Source: Pseudomonas protegens
GTDB taxonomy: Bacteria > Pseudomonadota > Gammaproteobacteria > Pseudomonadales > Pseudomonadaceae
Assembly: GCF_003363755.1 (NCBI RefSeq)
Contig: NZ_CP031396.1
Coordinates: 434,001-498,000, forward strand
Reading direction: 5' to 3'
DNA length: 64,000 nucleotides
In this document: positions 25,059 to 34,399 of the stretch, one piece after another
How the letters are laid out: every line of letters starts with the position of its first letter
Numbering within the stretch: position 1 is the first letter of the stretch
Program-made: the position numbers and the translations under genes
The notes under the pieces: model-generated
Told to the model about the DNA's origin: nothing
The model's database searches: none
The model's input: the letters and a program-made list of their open reading frames with translations, nothing else

Positions 25059-26252
25059 TCACTGACAGCACAGGCAACCGCTGATCAACGGTTGATCGGG
25101 GTCGCTTTCAAGAAAGGTGACCCTGACTTCCACGCCCGTCCGCAGTGGCGTCAATTCACACTGCCAATTGGCAGCGCCCCCTAGCCAACAGCTGCTTTTG
25201 TCGTCAAACCGACCTTCCCGATCCCAGGGAAACTTGACCTTGAGCCTCGCGCAGCGTCCATCAGTGCGCAGCGCTTCATCTTCCATGGCGATAACCAGCG
25301 CAGTCTGGCTGGGCACCTGCGGTTTCTCGTGAGCCAAAGGCGGACGATAGAGCGCATCCCCCGGCACAAGCATGAAGCGATTGCAGTAACCCGGATACCG
25401 GTCATCGTCAGCCGGGTCGCCACTGGCGGATTCATTCAATACCTGTGGCTGTCTGCCTTCATGGATGACCCGAGTCAGTAGCCATGGCTCATGGCGCTCT
25501 TGGCCCGGCGGGCCGGGGACTTCCACAACATGACCACTGGCTAGCCCGGTTTGCTGACCTTGGCTTTCAAGCGGACGGTAGGCCGCGCGGCGGTGCTCGC
25601 CGGCCTGCGGGGTGAGCTGCCTGGCGGGCTTGATCAGTCGCTCGGTGGCCCGGCTGTCGCCCTCGGGGGCGACAGCCGTGGCTTGCTCGATCCTGGGAAA
25701 CACCGCCTGATGATCGCCAAACACCAGCACATGACCTTGAGCACTGTGCTGGAAGTGAAAGTGAATCCCCTCCTCCTCACACAAGCGCTGGATGAAGTGC
25801 AAATCCGTTTCACCAAACTGGGTACAGCAATCACGCTCGGGGTAGGTCGAGCCCAACTCGAAGCGGTAGGCATCGCCCAGAATCCCGTGTTCTTCGAGAA
25901 TCAGGGCAACGATGGCCGGCACCGAAAACTGCTGATAGATCCTCTGGTTGGTGCGGTGGCGCAAGTAGGACAGGTGCGGAACCAGGGCCAGGTTGTAGCA
26001 CTGGGTGTCCGCACATTGGGCGATGTGATAGATGCGCCCGTGAATGCCATGGCCGTGGCCATCGAAAGCCAGGAAGGCCTCCCTGTCGACCAGGCTTTGC
26101 AGTTCTAGGTCGGGTCGTTCACTCACACACTCCACCTTGAAAAAGTAAGGCTTGCTGATCGCCTCTTCCCCGGTGAATGCGAGCACTTGAACCTCATGCG
26201 CAAAACCGTCGATGGTCAAACAGAAGTGCGTTTGATTGGCTGGGCTGAACAT
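25059..26252 (-). pseudogene. Truncated T6SS VgrG
   Basis: A 397-residue open frame covering the gp27-like base of a VgrG spike: FCLTIDGFAHEVQVLAFTGEEAISKPY at the start, then RIYQQFSVPAIVALILEEHG, FGETDLHFIQRLCEEEGIHFHFQ and, near the end, VEVRVTFLESDPDQPLISG. Complete VgrG proteins continue for 200 or more residues with the gp5 beta-helix spike. Here a stop follows just after that point, and sequence resembling the next part appears in other frames down to about 24990. I read it as a decayed vgrG. No other T6SS genes are adjacent. It converges with the tgl MFS gene. Confidence 0.7.
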
Positions 26253-26418
26253 CCACTGTGCTCCTCTTGGATCAGGTATTGAATGGACACAGGCGCATAC
26301 CGCCAGGCGGGAAAGTTAATTTCCCGCATGACGAATACATTTCAACGAATGTTTTAAATAATGAGCCCGCACTCGCTATGAAACGTGCATGGCGCAGGAG
26401 AGGAAGAGTCAAACCCGA

Positions 26419-27522
26419 TCAGATACTGCTCTTCACCTTAGTCCAGACCCGCGTCCGGATGCGCTCCAACTTCAATGGCAGCGGTTCAAGCGGAACCAGT
26501 GTTGCGACGGTTGCCTTGTCTGGATATATCCATGGGTTATCGCGCAACTTCTGCTGGACAAACTCGGTGGCATCCTTATTGGCATTAGGATACAGCGTGT
26601 GATTTGACGTTTTGGCAATCACTTCCGGACGCATCATGTAGTTGATAAACGCCAGGCCTTCTTTTGGGTGAGGCGCGTCTTTGAGCAGCACCAGGTTTTC
26701 CGACCAGACCAACGCACCTTCGCGAGGCAGGCTGTAGCTGATCGTGCGTCCGGTGTTGGCGCTCTCGTTGGCAGCCTGCGCCGCCAGGGCACCATTGGCC
26801 CAGCCCACCACGACACAAATGTTGCCGCCCGCCAAGTCAGCGTCGATTTTGGAAGAGTCGAAATAAACGATATAAGGCCGGATCTTCAACAGCAGTTCCT
26901 GAGCCTTCTGGTAATCATCCGGGTTCTTGCTATTGCTGGGGAGCCCAAGGTAATTCAAGGCAATCGAAATGATCTCGCTGGGCGAATCCAGCATGGCCAC
27001 ACCGCAAGACTTGAGCTTGCTGATGTTCTCTTCCTTGAAGATCAAGTCCCAACTATCGACCGGCGCATGATCACCCAATGCCGCTTTGACTTTATCCACG
27101 TCATAGCCAATGCCGGTGGTGCCCCACAAATAAGGCACAGCGTAGCGATTGCCTGGGTCGTTGACCGCCAGTTGGGCCAGGATGGCCGGATCGACGTGGG
27201 ACAGGTTACTCAGCTGGGCAGGGTCCAGCGGCTGCAGCACCCCCGCTTCGATCAGGCTGGGCAACACATTGGAGGTCGCCACCACCACGTCGTAGCCGGT
27301 GCGACCGGCCATGACCTTGCTCTGCATGATCTCGGCACTGTCGAAGGCATCCATGTGAATTCGGGTGCCCGTGGCCTGTTCGAACTCTTTTGGCGTTTCC
27401 GGAGCCAGCAGCCCGAACCAGTTGTACAGGTACATCCCTGGCTCTACTGCACCTGCGGATGTACTGATTCCGGCGCAGAGCAACGCGACCGAAAAAACGG
27501 TTCGCAAAGGTGATTTTCTCAT
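26419..27522 (-). CDS. Polyamine-binding periplasmic protein (PotF/SpuD type)
   Basis: A 367-residue extracytoplasmic solute-binding protein with a signal peptide (cleavage near AGA/VEPG). Family marks include LYNWFGLLAPETPKEFEQATG, YDVVVATSNVLPSLIEAG and VPYLWGTTGIGYDVDKV, as in spermidine/putrescine-binding PotF and SpuD. It would bind a polyamine in the periplasm for an ABC transporter, but no permease or ATPase gene is beside it, so it is an orphan or a sensor component. It is divergent from a LuxR-type regulator, with about 140 bases between, and may be controlled by it. Confidence 0.88.
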   Translation of the reverse strand: MRKSPLRTVFSVALLCAGISTSAGAVEPGMYLYNWFGLLAPETPKEFEQATGTRIHMDAFDSAEIMQSKVMAGRTGYDVVVATSNVLPSLIEAGVLQPLDPAQLSNLSHVDPAILAQLAVNDPGNRYAVPYLWGTTGIGYDVDKVKAALGDHAPVDSWDLIFKEENISKLKSCGVAMLDSPSEIISIALNYLGLPSNSKNPDDYQKAQELLLKIRPYIVYFDSSKIDADLAGGNICVVVGWANGALAAQAANESANTGRTISYSLPREGALVWSENLVLLKDAPHPKEGLAFINYMMRPEVIAKTSNHTLYPNANKDATEFVQQKLRDNPWIYPDKATVATLVPLEPLPLKLERIRTRVWTKVKSSI

Positions 27523-27610
27523 GCAACATCCCTGTCTAGACGACGTGCCCTCATGGCTGTCGTAAACCTTGAAGGCGAATATACCGAGCCTTGGGCAATA
27601 GTAAATACCT

Positions 27611-27642
27611 ACGATTACTTACCCTTGACCCACGATTACCTA
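27611..27642. promoter_or_regulatory. Direct repeat ACGATTACYTA, 21 bases apart
   Basis: ACGATTACTTA at 27611 and ACGATTACCTA at 27632 differ at one base and start 21 bases apart, about two helical turns. They lie between the divergent polyamine-binding gene and the LuxR-type gene, just upstream of the latter. This is a plausible binding site for the regulator itself. Confidence 0.45.
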
Positions 27643-27660
27643 ACCCTAAAGGGGTAGAAA

Positions 27661-28446
27661 ATGCCACTCGACCTGCATAGCCTGGCTTGGCACCGCTCGA
27701 TTGGAAAACTGATCATGCAGCTGAACCGTCCAGACTTCTGGAGTTCGCTTATTCGCACACTCAATGAATATGTGCAGATCGATAACTGGGTCGTGCTGAT
27801 CTTCAGCAATCAACAAGTACAAGTGGTCAGTCTTCCCGAAGTAGCCGATGTGGAAGAAGTGGATGCGTTTATTCACCTGTATGTAAAGGGGCTATATCTG
27901 CTGGACCCCTTTTATATCGCCAATCGAGAAAACCCGCAGAGCGGATTCTTTCACCTGCTGGATATTGCACCGGAGTACTTTCGGGAAACCGAGTACTACC
28001 ACAAGTACTTTGCGCAATACATTTCTGTCGATGAAGTGCAATACAACATCCAGCTCGATGCCGACAGAACCCTGTGCATCTCCATTGGCAGCGGCGTGCA
28101 CTTCAATCAAGAACAGATCACGATGCTGGATCTGATCAAGCCGTGGGTCACTGCGTTGATGCATCAGCGCATGTGCTTTGAAACGGATGTCGAGAAAAAC
28201 CTCAGCGCCCCGCCGCAATGGCCCGAAACCATTAGCCAGCTGGGCACACAAATAACCACCCGCGAGAGCGATGTACTCAGGCTGTTGCTCAGTGGCTTTT
28301 CCAACAAGGAGATCGCTGGCAAACTTTCCCTCTCGGCAGAGACGATAAAGGTTCACCGTCGCAACATTTACGCCAAGCTGAACATCAAGTCGCAATCCGA
28401 ACTCTTCGCCCGATTCTTCATGCCAAAACAGGATGTTCTCTCTTGA
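27661..28446 (+). CDS. LuxR-family transcriptional regulator
   Basis: A 261-residue regulator. The C-terminal ~65 residues form the LuxR helix-turn-helix: TTRESDVLRLLLSGFSNKEI...SLSAETIKVHRRNIYAKLNIKSQSEL. The N-terminal ~190 residues form a ligand-binding type domain (FWSSLIRTLNEYVQIDNWVVLIFSN...), without the conserved residues of acyl-homoserine-lactone receptors that I can see. LuxR solos next to polyamine-binding genes are known in Pseudomonas, and this one may sense or control polyamine use. GGGG five to ten bases before the ATG supports the start. Confidence 0.85.
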   Translation: MPLDLHSLAWHRSIGKLIMQLNRPDFWSSLIRTLNEYVQIDNWVVLIFSNQQVQVVSLPEVADVEEVDAFIHLYVKGLYLLDPFYIANRENPQSGFFHLLDIAPEYFRETEYYHKYFAQYISVDEVQYNIQLDADRTLCISIGSGVHFNQEQITMLDLIKPWVTALMHQRMCFETDVEKNLSAPPQWPETISQLGTQITTRESDVLRLLLSGFSNKEIAGKLSLSAETIKVHRRNIYAKLNIKSQSELFARFFMPKQDVLS

Positions 28447-28571
28447 CGCTATCGACTTCGATGACGATCCCTGCCGGCAAACCGTAAGCAAACCACTGCA
28501 TCGCCTGGATAACCCCGCATTCCATCAGCAACACCCTCCAAGCCCCTCTCAACACGGATGTCGAACACCCC

Positions 28572-28994
28572 ATGTTTAAAGCCATTCTCTTCGGCCTGCT
28601 CTCCTGCGCCCTGGTGCTGCCTGTTTTCGGGCTGGTGATTTCACAGTTTCTCCCGCCTGGGTTCGTTGCCCTTGGCGAACCGGGTTGGAAACAACAGCAC
28701 AATCAACTGGTCAGCCTGCATAGCGTTCAATGGCTGACGGTGCTGAGCTGGGCCCTCATGGCAGGGCTGGGGGGATTTGTCAGCACCCGGACCCACGCGA
28801 CCCGCTCCTTGCGTCCCGCCCTCTGGGTCGGGGTCATCATCCTGCTGGTCTGGGGCATTCCCGTGGGGATCTTCTCCTTGAGCCAAATAAGCTGGGTGCA
28901 TATCAGCTGCTGCCTGGCCATCATGCCGGCGGTACTGGCAGGGGGTGCACTGGCGCGCAGAAAGCTGAATCATTCGTCTGAACATCAACAGTGA
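28572..28994 (+). CDS. Small membrane protein, 140 residues
   Basis: A hydrophobic protein with about four predicted membrane helices (about 5-27, 55-75, 85-105, 110-128). It begins MFKAILFGLLSCALVLPVFG. I do not recognise a family. It lies 15 bases upstream of the next hypothetical gene on the same strand, and both may form one transcript. No motif suggests a function. Confidence 0.6.
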   Translation: MFKAILFGLLSCALVLPVFGLVISQFLPPGFVALGEPGWKQQHNQLVSLHSVQWLTVLSWALMAGLGGFVSTRTHATRSLRPALWVGVIILLVWGIPVGIFSLSQISWVHISCCLAIMPAVLAGGALARRKLNHSSEHQQ

Positions 28995-29009
28995 ACAGGT
29001 AGCCCTTCG

Positions 29010-29792
29010 ATGGATATCCAATTTCGCGGTAACGCAATGCCTGGCAACCCCGCTGCCGGCACCTGCGATGAGTACAGCCTGAGCGGCATTTCCAGCCTGG
29101 ATGAGCTGATCGACGCCTACCGCCAGATCGCCGACAAGCACCCGGGCTTCAGGCCCCTGCTCTCGCTGGATGACCTGCCCCAGGCCCGCTACACCTGCGG
29201 GCATGCACGCAACAACCTGGGGCTGGATGAGGCCTCGGAACAGGACATTGCCCAGTTACCTGCCGAATGCTTCGAACAGGGCGAATACCTGGGCTATTCC
29301 ACCACCAAAGCCGAGTTCCCGATCTGCTTGCGCAACTTCACCAAGCTGGTGGCCGGCAGCTCGTTCGAAGAGGCTTGCGCCCACGGCCTGACCCTTGACC
29401 AGCCCGCCCTGCAGGAATGGATGGACTATCAGGACAACCCGGTTTCACTGCTCGACCAGCCTCTCTCGGCGCTCCTGGTTCCGGTCGAGCATGCCTGCCA
29501 GGCACTGGCTGCGTTTCCCAACGGCTATTTCAGTTGCGACCTGGGCCCCGCGCAAAACTATGCGCTAGCGCGCCATTTTGCTCAGGCCCACGGTTATGAA
29601 TTGATCGGGGTTGGCGCGTCTTACCTCGGTTTCCTGCGTGCAGCGCCTGCCGACCTGCACGTCGCCAACGCCGTGGCGAAGGATTTTTGTGCGCTCTACA
29701 ACACCCCTGAAGAGAACCGGCAAGCGGTGACTTCAGCGGTCGTCCAGGCGATCCGCGAGCGGACACACCTGTGGCTGCGCTACGTGGAATGA
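29010..29792 (+). CDS. Hypothetical protein, 260 residues
   Basis: A soluble acidic protein, not recognised. It contains GNAMPGNPAAGTCDEYSLSG near the start, TKAEFPICLRNFTKLVAGSSFEEACAHGL in the middle and NGYFSCDLGPAQNYALARHF in the C-terminal half. There is no signal peptide or membrane helix. It probably forms a pair with the small membrane protein upstream (15-base gap). Function unknown. Confidence 0.6.
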   Translation: MDIQFRGNAMPGNPAAGTCDEYSLSGISSLDELIDAYRQIADKHPGFRPLLSLDDLPQARYTCGHARNNLGLDEASEQDIAQLPAECFEQGEYLGYSTTKAEFPICLRNFTKLVAGSSFEEACAHGLTLDQPALQEWMDYQDNPVSLLDQPLSALLVPVEHACQALAAFPNGYFSCDLGPAQNYALARHFAQAHGYELIGVGASYLGFLRAAPADLHVANAVAKDFCALYNTPEENRQAVTSAVVQAIRERTHLWLRYVE

Positions 29793-29814
29793 CGCCTGGA
29801 GAAAGGGTGTGGAT

Positions 29815-30264
29815 TCACAGGCTCAGCCGCTTCTCCATCGGCTGATAGATCAGCCCGGCAAACTCACCCTCCTCCCCAGCCAAGGCAAAACCGTAACCTT
29901 CGTAAGCGGCCACTGAGGACAGAGACGCTCTGACGGTTACCACATCGGCTCTGGCCTGCTCCAGAGCTGCGCTCACCAAGCGTTTGCCAACGCCGCGACG
30001 CTGCCACAGCGGCGCAACGAACAGCATCGCCACATGGCGCCCTTCCTTGAGTTCGATCAGTCCGACCAGGGTTCCCTCTGCGACACAAACCAGCATCAGG
30101 TTGTCACTCGCCATTCGTTCGGCAAACGCCTTCTGCGCCGCTACCTTGGCGAAGGTTTCCACGCCCTGCGCTGAGAGCGAAGGCGCAACTGCCAGCATGA
30201 ACGCTTCCAGGCAAAGGGCAGTGGCGCTCGGCAGGTCTTCGTGAGTCATCTTGCGTATCTGCAC
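29815..30264 (-). CDS. GNAT-family acetyltransferase
   Basis: About 149 residues with the GNAT acetyl-CoA site: GLIELKEGRHVAMLFVAPLWQRRGVGKRL, where QRRGVG is the R/QxxGxG motif, and a later VAAYEGYGFALAGEE of the family's C-terminal part. I chose GTG 30264 (AGGA upstream), giving a usual GNAT start (VQIRKMTHEDL); ATG 30249 is an alternative. Longer in-frame extension has no ribosome binding site. The substrate cannot be told. It is transcribed in the same direction as the MocR-type gene upstream, with a 260-base gap. Confidence 0.82.
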   Translation of the reverse strand: MQIRKMTHEDLPSATALCLEAFMLAVAPSLSAQGVETFAKVAAQKAFAERMASDNLMLVCVAEGTLVGLIELKEGRHVAMLFVAPLWQRRGVGKRLVSAALEQARADVVTVRASLSSVAAYEGYGFALAGEEGEFAGLIYQPMEKRLSL

Positions 30265-30525
30265 AGTCGTCGTCCTTGGCTTGAGTGGAGTGTTTCTATA
30301 CCAGAACACCCAACCTTGCGATACGCAGCAACGCCGCGGCAAACAGACACCTCGTTCAGCGATGTCGCTGCCTGCTTCGGCAGGGTCGGCATAACCACGC
30401 CGCCACATGCGTTCCCTTTTCAAGCTCAGAAAAAAGTGCTCCATCGCGAAGTGGTCCCGGCGGGACTGTTGCGACTCAAACCTTGCTGCGGGCCATTTCG
30501 CGCCAGTAACAATCAGTTTCCTTCT

Positions 30526-31929
30526 TCACTGGATGACTTGCGCCAAGCGCAGCGCCAGCGTCGATGCCTGTTCGGCACTGGCAACGTTAGTGAAGCCCAT
30601 CCCCAGACCCTGCCTGGACTGGGCCTCCAGGTACCACTGTGACAGCGGCTCAACCGCGATGCCCACCGCCCGGGCGCGCTGGGCGAACTCGACATCATTT
30701 CCTTGCCCAAGACCGGCGACCAAGTGCATGCCGCCTGCTTGAGGGTTTATCTGTAAACCCTCGCCAAACTGTTGATGCAACGCATCGATCAGCCATTGAC
30801 GGCGTCGCGCGTAGAGGCCGCGCATTTTATTTAGATGCCGTGCGAAGTGACCCTCGTTGAGGAAGGCGGTGACGGTCGCTTGAAGCAGGTGCGGGCAGTG
30901 ATTGTGCAGACGATCCGCCTGACGGGCGAACGCTGGGGTCTGTTCGGCGGGCACCACCAGGTAGGCCAGGCGCAGCCCTGGAAACAGGACTTTGCTGAAG
31001 GTGCCGGTGTAGAGCACGCGGCCCTGCTGGTCGAGGCTCTTGAGGGCCGGCAAGGGCTTGCCCTGGTAGCGGTATTCGCTGTCGTAATCGTCCTCGATGA
31101 TCCAGCTGCCTTGGCGGTTAGCCCAGTCCAGCAGGGCCAGGCGCCGTGGCAGGGACAGCGACACCCCCAGCGGGCTCTGGTGGGTCGGGGTGACCACGGC
31201 AAAGCCGGCCTCTGGGGCGCGGGCGATGCCTTGGGCGACGTCCAGGCCCTGATCGTCCACGGGCACCGGCACCAACTGCGCGCCGGCTTCCAGCAGTGCG
31301 TTCCTGGCCATGAAGTAGCCGGGCTCCTCCAGCCAGCAGGTGGCGCCTGGACGCATCAGGGTGTGGCTGATCAGGTCGAGGCAGGCGCGGTAGCCGGCGC
31401 AGACGAAAATCTGCTCCGGGTGGCAGGTGATGCCCCGGGAAATCCCCAGGTAGGAGGCAATGGCCGCCCGCAACGGGGCGTAGCCGCGAGCGTCCGGGTA
31501 GACCAGGCCTTCGACGCCCGCCTGGCGCAGTTGCCGGCCCGCCAGGCGGGTCCAGAGTTTGCGCGGAAAGGCGTCCAGCGCTGGCAGGCCCATTTGCAGT
31601 GCCAGGGGCGACATGCCGGCATGGGTGGCTTGGTGGGTCGTTGCAGCCACCGGGGCGCGTTGCACGGGCGCGGAAATCGGCGCCAGTTGCGGGGTGACAA
31701 TGGTCCCGGCGGCCCCGCGAGCAATCAGGTAGCCCTCGCCTATCAGCAGTTGATAGGCGGCTTCCACGGTGCCCCGCGCCAGGTTCAGCTCCGCCGCCAA
31801 GGCGCGAACCGCCGGCACGCGGTCTCCCGGACGCAGGCGGCCATCGGCGATGGACTCGCGAAACCGCTGGTACAGCTGGCGATAGATCGGCGCCGTCTGG
31901 CTGCGGTCCAATTCGAAAGGAAGGATCAT
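30526..31929 (-). CDS. MocR/PdxR-type transcriptional regulator
   Basis: A 467-residue fusion of a GntR-type winged helix (residues about 10-75, PIYRQLYQRFRESIADGRLRPG, AAELNLARGTVEAAYQ) and an aminotransferase fold I domain. The PLP-binding Lys lies in VLYTGTFSKVLFPGLRL, and the ...WIIEDDYDSEY... region carries the conserved Asp. Such proteins sense PLP or amino acids and control a divergent gene. The gene next to it in the other orientation is a GNAT (start about 80 bases away), a common target arrangement. The ligand is unknown. Confidence 0.92.
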   Translation of the reverse strand: MILPFELDRSQTAPIYRQLYQRFRESIADGRLRPGDRVPAVRALAAELNLARGTVEAAYQLLIGEGYLIARGAAGTIVTPQLAPISAPVQRAPVAATTHQATHAGMSPLALQMGLPALDAFPRKLWTRLAGRQLRQAGVEGLVYPDARGYAPLRAAIASYLGISRGITCHPEQIFVCAGYRACLDLISHTLMRPGATCWLEEPGYFMARNALLEAGAQLVPVPVDDQGLDVAQGIARAPEAGFAVVTPTHQSPLGVSLSLPRRLALLDWANRQGSWIIEDDYDSEYRYQGKPLPALKSLDQQGRVLYTGTFSKVLFPGLRLAYLVVPAEQTPAFARQADRLHNHCPHLLQATVTAFLNEGHFARHLNKMRGLYARRRQWLIDALHQQFGEGLQINPQAGGMHLVAGLGQGNDVEFAQRARAVGIAVEPLSQWYLEAQSRQGLGMGFTNVASAEQASTLALRLAQVIQ

Positions 31930-32007
31930 GGCCTAGTCATTTATGCATTTTTTGGCCCTGTAGCTTAAGCCATTGGCCTTCTACAGTGGGCCATCTCTTT
32001 GCAGCGG

Positions 32008-32463
32008 ATGACGGACATGCCCTACACCCTTCAACACCTCGATAGCGAGGCGGCCCTGGCGGCCAGTTTCGACGTGATGCGTGTCTTGCGCCCGCACCTC
32101 ACCCACCCGGCGGCCTATGTCGCCCAACTGGCCCGGCAAACCGAACAGGGCTACCGCTTGCTCGCCGCGTGGAACGCCGAGCGCATCGTCGGCCTGGCCG
32201 GTTACCGCGAGCTGGAAAACCTGCTCTACGGACGCTTCATCTACGTCGATGACCTGGTGGTGAGCCCGGAGCTGCAGCGCAGCGGCCTGGGAGCGCGGCT
32301 GTTGAGCGCCGTGCGGGATGAGGCCGCGCAGCGTCAATGCGATCACTTCGTGCTGGATACCGGCCTGCATATGCCTCTGGCCCAGCGCTTCTATTTCCGC
32401 CAGGGGTTGCTGGCCCGCGGCATGCACTTCACCCTGCGGCTTCGCGGTGGGGAGCCGGCATGA
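32008..32463 (+). CDS. GNAT-family acetyltransferase
   Basis: About 151 residues. The GNAT core is clear: IVGLAGYRELENLLYGRFIYVDDLVVSPELQRSGLGARLL, with QRSGLG as the acetyl-CoA pyrophosphate loop, and a C-terminal FYFRQGLLARGMHF. ATG 32008 is my choice; ATG 32017 is also possible. It lies divergent from the MocR-type regulator, which probably controls it, and it overlaps the following quinone reductase gene by 4 bases (ATGA). The substrate is unknown. Confidence 0.85.
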   Translation: MTDMPYTLQHLDSEAALAASFDVMRVLRPHLTHPAAYVAQLARQTEQGYRLLAAWNAERIVGLAGYRELENLLYGRFIYVDDLVVSPELQRSGLGARLLSAVRDEAAQRQCDHFVLDTGLHMPLAQRFYFRQGLLARGMHFTLRLRGGEPA

Positions 32464-33080
32464 ACACTGTCCTGTTGATCAACGCCAGCCCCCATGGCCA
32501 GGTTTCCCAGGGGCACCGGCTGGCACTGGAGCTGCTGAGCTCCCTGCGCCAACGCTATCCGCAGCTCGAACTGGTCGAGCGCGATCTGGGGGCGCAGCCG
32601 TTGCCACCGCTAGGCCTGGACTACGCCCACGCCCTGACCAGCGCCACGCCCTTCGACGCGCCGTTGTTCGAGGTGTCCGAAGGGCTGATTCGTGAGTTGG
32701 AGCGCTGCGATGTGCTGCTGATTGCCACGCCCATGCACAACTTCACCCTGCCGGCGGCGCTCAAGCTGTGGATCGACTATGTGCTGCGCATTCACCGCAC
32801 CTTCAGCTCCGGCCCGGAGGGCAAGGTCGGCCTGCTCAAGGACCGCCCGGTGCATGTGCTGGTGAGTTCCGGCGGCTTTCACCAAGGCCCGCGGGCACGC
32901 CAACCGGACTTTCTCACGCCTTACCTGCGCCAGGTGCTGAACACCCTGGGTCTGTTCGACCTGCAGCTCACTTATCTGCAGGGCTTGGTGTTCGGTGACG
33001 AAGCGGTGCGCGCAACCCTCGACGAGGCCCGCAGCGCACTGTCCTTGCAGCCCCTGTTCAACCCCCTCGTTTGTGCCTGA
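32460..33080 (+). CDS. Flavodoxin-like NAD(P)H-quinone reductase (FMN-dependent)
   Basis: A 206-residue flavodoxin-fold reductase: VLLINASPHGQVSQGHRLAL binds FMN phosphate, and LLIATPMHNFTLPAALKLWIDYVLR with SSGGFHQG is typical of azoreductase/quinone reductases (AzoR/NQO type). It would reduce quinones or azo/nitro compounds with NAD(P)H in the cytoplasm. The start ATG 32460 overlaps the acetyltransferase stop. It is followed by an AhpD-like gene, so the trio may form a detoxification operon. Confidence 0.88.
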   Translation: MNTVLLINASPHGQVSQGHRLALELLSSLRQRYPQLELVERDLGAQPLPPLGLDYAHALTSATPFDAPLFEVSEGLIRELERCDVLLIATPMHNFTLPAALKLWIDYVLRIHRTFSSGPEGKVGLLKDRPVHVLVSSGGFHQGPRARQPDFLTPYLRQVLNTLGLFDLQLTYLQGLVFGDEAVRATLDEARSALSLQPLFNPLVCA

Positions 33081-33108
33081 TCACTTTTTTCCATATCGGA
33101 GTTTCACC

Positions 33109-33540
33109 ATGAGCCAACTCAGACTGCCCTTTGCCACTTTGTCGCCGGCCGCCTATCAAGGCCTGCTCGCCACCAACACCGCCCTGGCCGCCAGCCCCCT
33201 GGGCCTGCCCTTGCTGGAGCTGGTGTATTTGCGCGTGTCGCAGATCAACGGCTGCTCGTTCTGCCTGGGCAAGCACTCACAGACCCTGCGTGAATGTGGC
33301 GTCGCCCAGGACAAACTGGATTGCCTCGCCGGCTGGCGCGTCAGCGAACTGTTCAACGAGCGCGAACGCGCCGCCCTGGACTGGGCCGAAACCCTCACCT
33401 ACGTCCACGACAAGGGCGCGCCGGACGCACTGTACGAACCGCTGAAAGCGCACTTTAGCGAGGTCGAGGTTTCCGACCTGACCTTGGCCGTGTCCTTGAT
33501 GAATGCCTTTAACCGGCTGGCAGTGGGCATGAAGCTCTAA
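33109..33540 (+). CDS. AhpD/CMD-family alkylhydroperoxidase-like protein
   Basis: A 143-residue protein of the carboxymuconolactone decarboxylase (AhpD-like) family. The redox centre is visible as NGCSFCLGKHSQ (Cys-x-x-Cys-x-x-x-His), preceded by a conserved Glu in LLELVYLRVSQI. It should reduce hydroperoxides with the help of a thiol donor, in the cytoplasm. ATG 33109 follows ATCGGAG at a good distance, and the upstream in-frame extension overlaps the quinone reductase. It is probably the last gene of that transcript. Confidence 0.88.
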   Translation: MSQLRLPFATLSPAAYQGLLATNTALAASPLGLPLLELVYLRVSQINGCSFCLGKHSQTLRECGVAQDKLDCLAGWRVSELFNERERAALDWAETLTYVHDKGAPDALYEPLKAHFSEVEVSDLTLAVSLMNAFNRLAVGMKL

Positions 33541-33662
33541 GAGCAAGCAGAGCCCAGCAGCCTCAATGATTCAGCCGTTAACCGTTCGCGCGGGTGCGTC
33601 CACCGCCGGGGCTGCTGCGGGTGCTGGTGCGCCACACCACTGTCGGCTTGAATCGTCGCCCT

Positions 33663-34250
33663 TCACGCCGGCTGGTCTTTATCAACCGGCAACGAAGCAA
33701 ACATCTCAGCGCGGCACACCTCAAGAATCTCATCCGCCAGCGCCGAATCATCCGGGCAGGCACGGGACAAAATAATTGCACCGACCGCACGCGACAGCAG
33801 GTCGATCATTTTCTGCCTGCCCTCACCCGGTGCGGCATCCGGCCGGGTCGGGTATTTGTCCCCCAGGGTTTTCAGGGTGTGCTCGATCCCTTCGGCAAAC
33901 CTCGCTTTCACATCATCCGATTGACGTGCCGCATCGCCACCCAATGCGGCCATGGTGCAACCGCCGCCACGTTCGTCGCGGTGTTCTCGGGTCACATAGA
34001 CGTCGATGAAGCCAGGCACATCGAGCGCTTGCAGGCCAGCCAGCGACTTGGCAAGGCTGCAGGCCGAGGCCTCGGCCATGAGGTCGGCCTTCGAACCGAA
34101 ATGCTTGTAGAAACCTCCATGGGTGAAACCGGCCGCCGCCATGAGGTCCGACACCCCCACACCGTCGAAGCCGCGCTCACGGAACAACTCTGAGGCCGTT
34201 TCAACGATGTGCTCTCGATTGGCCTGCGCCTGAGCCTTGCTCACTCTCAC
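33663..34250 (-). CDS. TetR-family repressor (NemR/AcrR type)
   Basis: About 195 residues. The N-terminal helix-turn-helix is clear: NREHIVETASELFRERGFDGVGVSDLMAAAGFTHGGFYKHFGSK. The C-terminal ligand domain has a Cys (GGGCTMAALGG), as in NemR-like sensors of electrophiles. GTG 34250 has AGGAGG eight bases upstream, better than the TTG at 34256. It is divergent from the Old Yellow Enzyme gene, with 150 bases between, and most likely represses it and the genes behind it. Confidence 0.9.
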   Translation of the reverse strand: MRVSKAQAQANREHIVETASELFRERGFDGVGVSDLMAAAGFTHGGFYKHFGSKADLMAEASACSLAKSLAGLQALDVPGFIDVYVTREHRDERGGGCTMAALGGDAARQSDDVKARFAEGIEHTLKTLGDKYPTRPDAAPGEGRQKMIDLLSRAVGAIILSRACPDDSALADEILEVCRAEMFASLPVDKDQPA

Positions 34251-34293
34251 CTGCAATACCTCCTATACATCGGAAAATCATGGGCCCGATCAT

Positions 34294-34303
34294 ACATAGA
34301 TGT
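34294..34303. promoter_or_regulatory. Candidate TetR operator between repressor and ene-reductase genes
   Basis: ACATAGATGT forms a short inverted repeat (ACAT-N2-ATGT) flanked on both sides by GATCAT, in the intergenic region of the divergent TetR and Old Yellow Enzyme genes. A TTGACA-like -35 element for the enzyme gene lies at 34322-34327. The assignment as an operator is inferred from position. Confidence 0.4.
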
Positions 34304-34399
34304 CGATCATAATCAAAATCGTTGACAGCTTAGATTTCGATCATCATCCTAATTGCACGCACCACCGACCTCCACCCACGGGCACGCAAGAGACACCAG

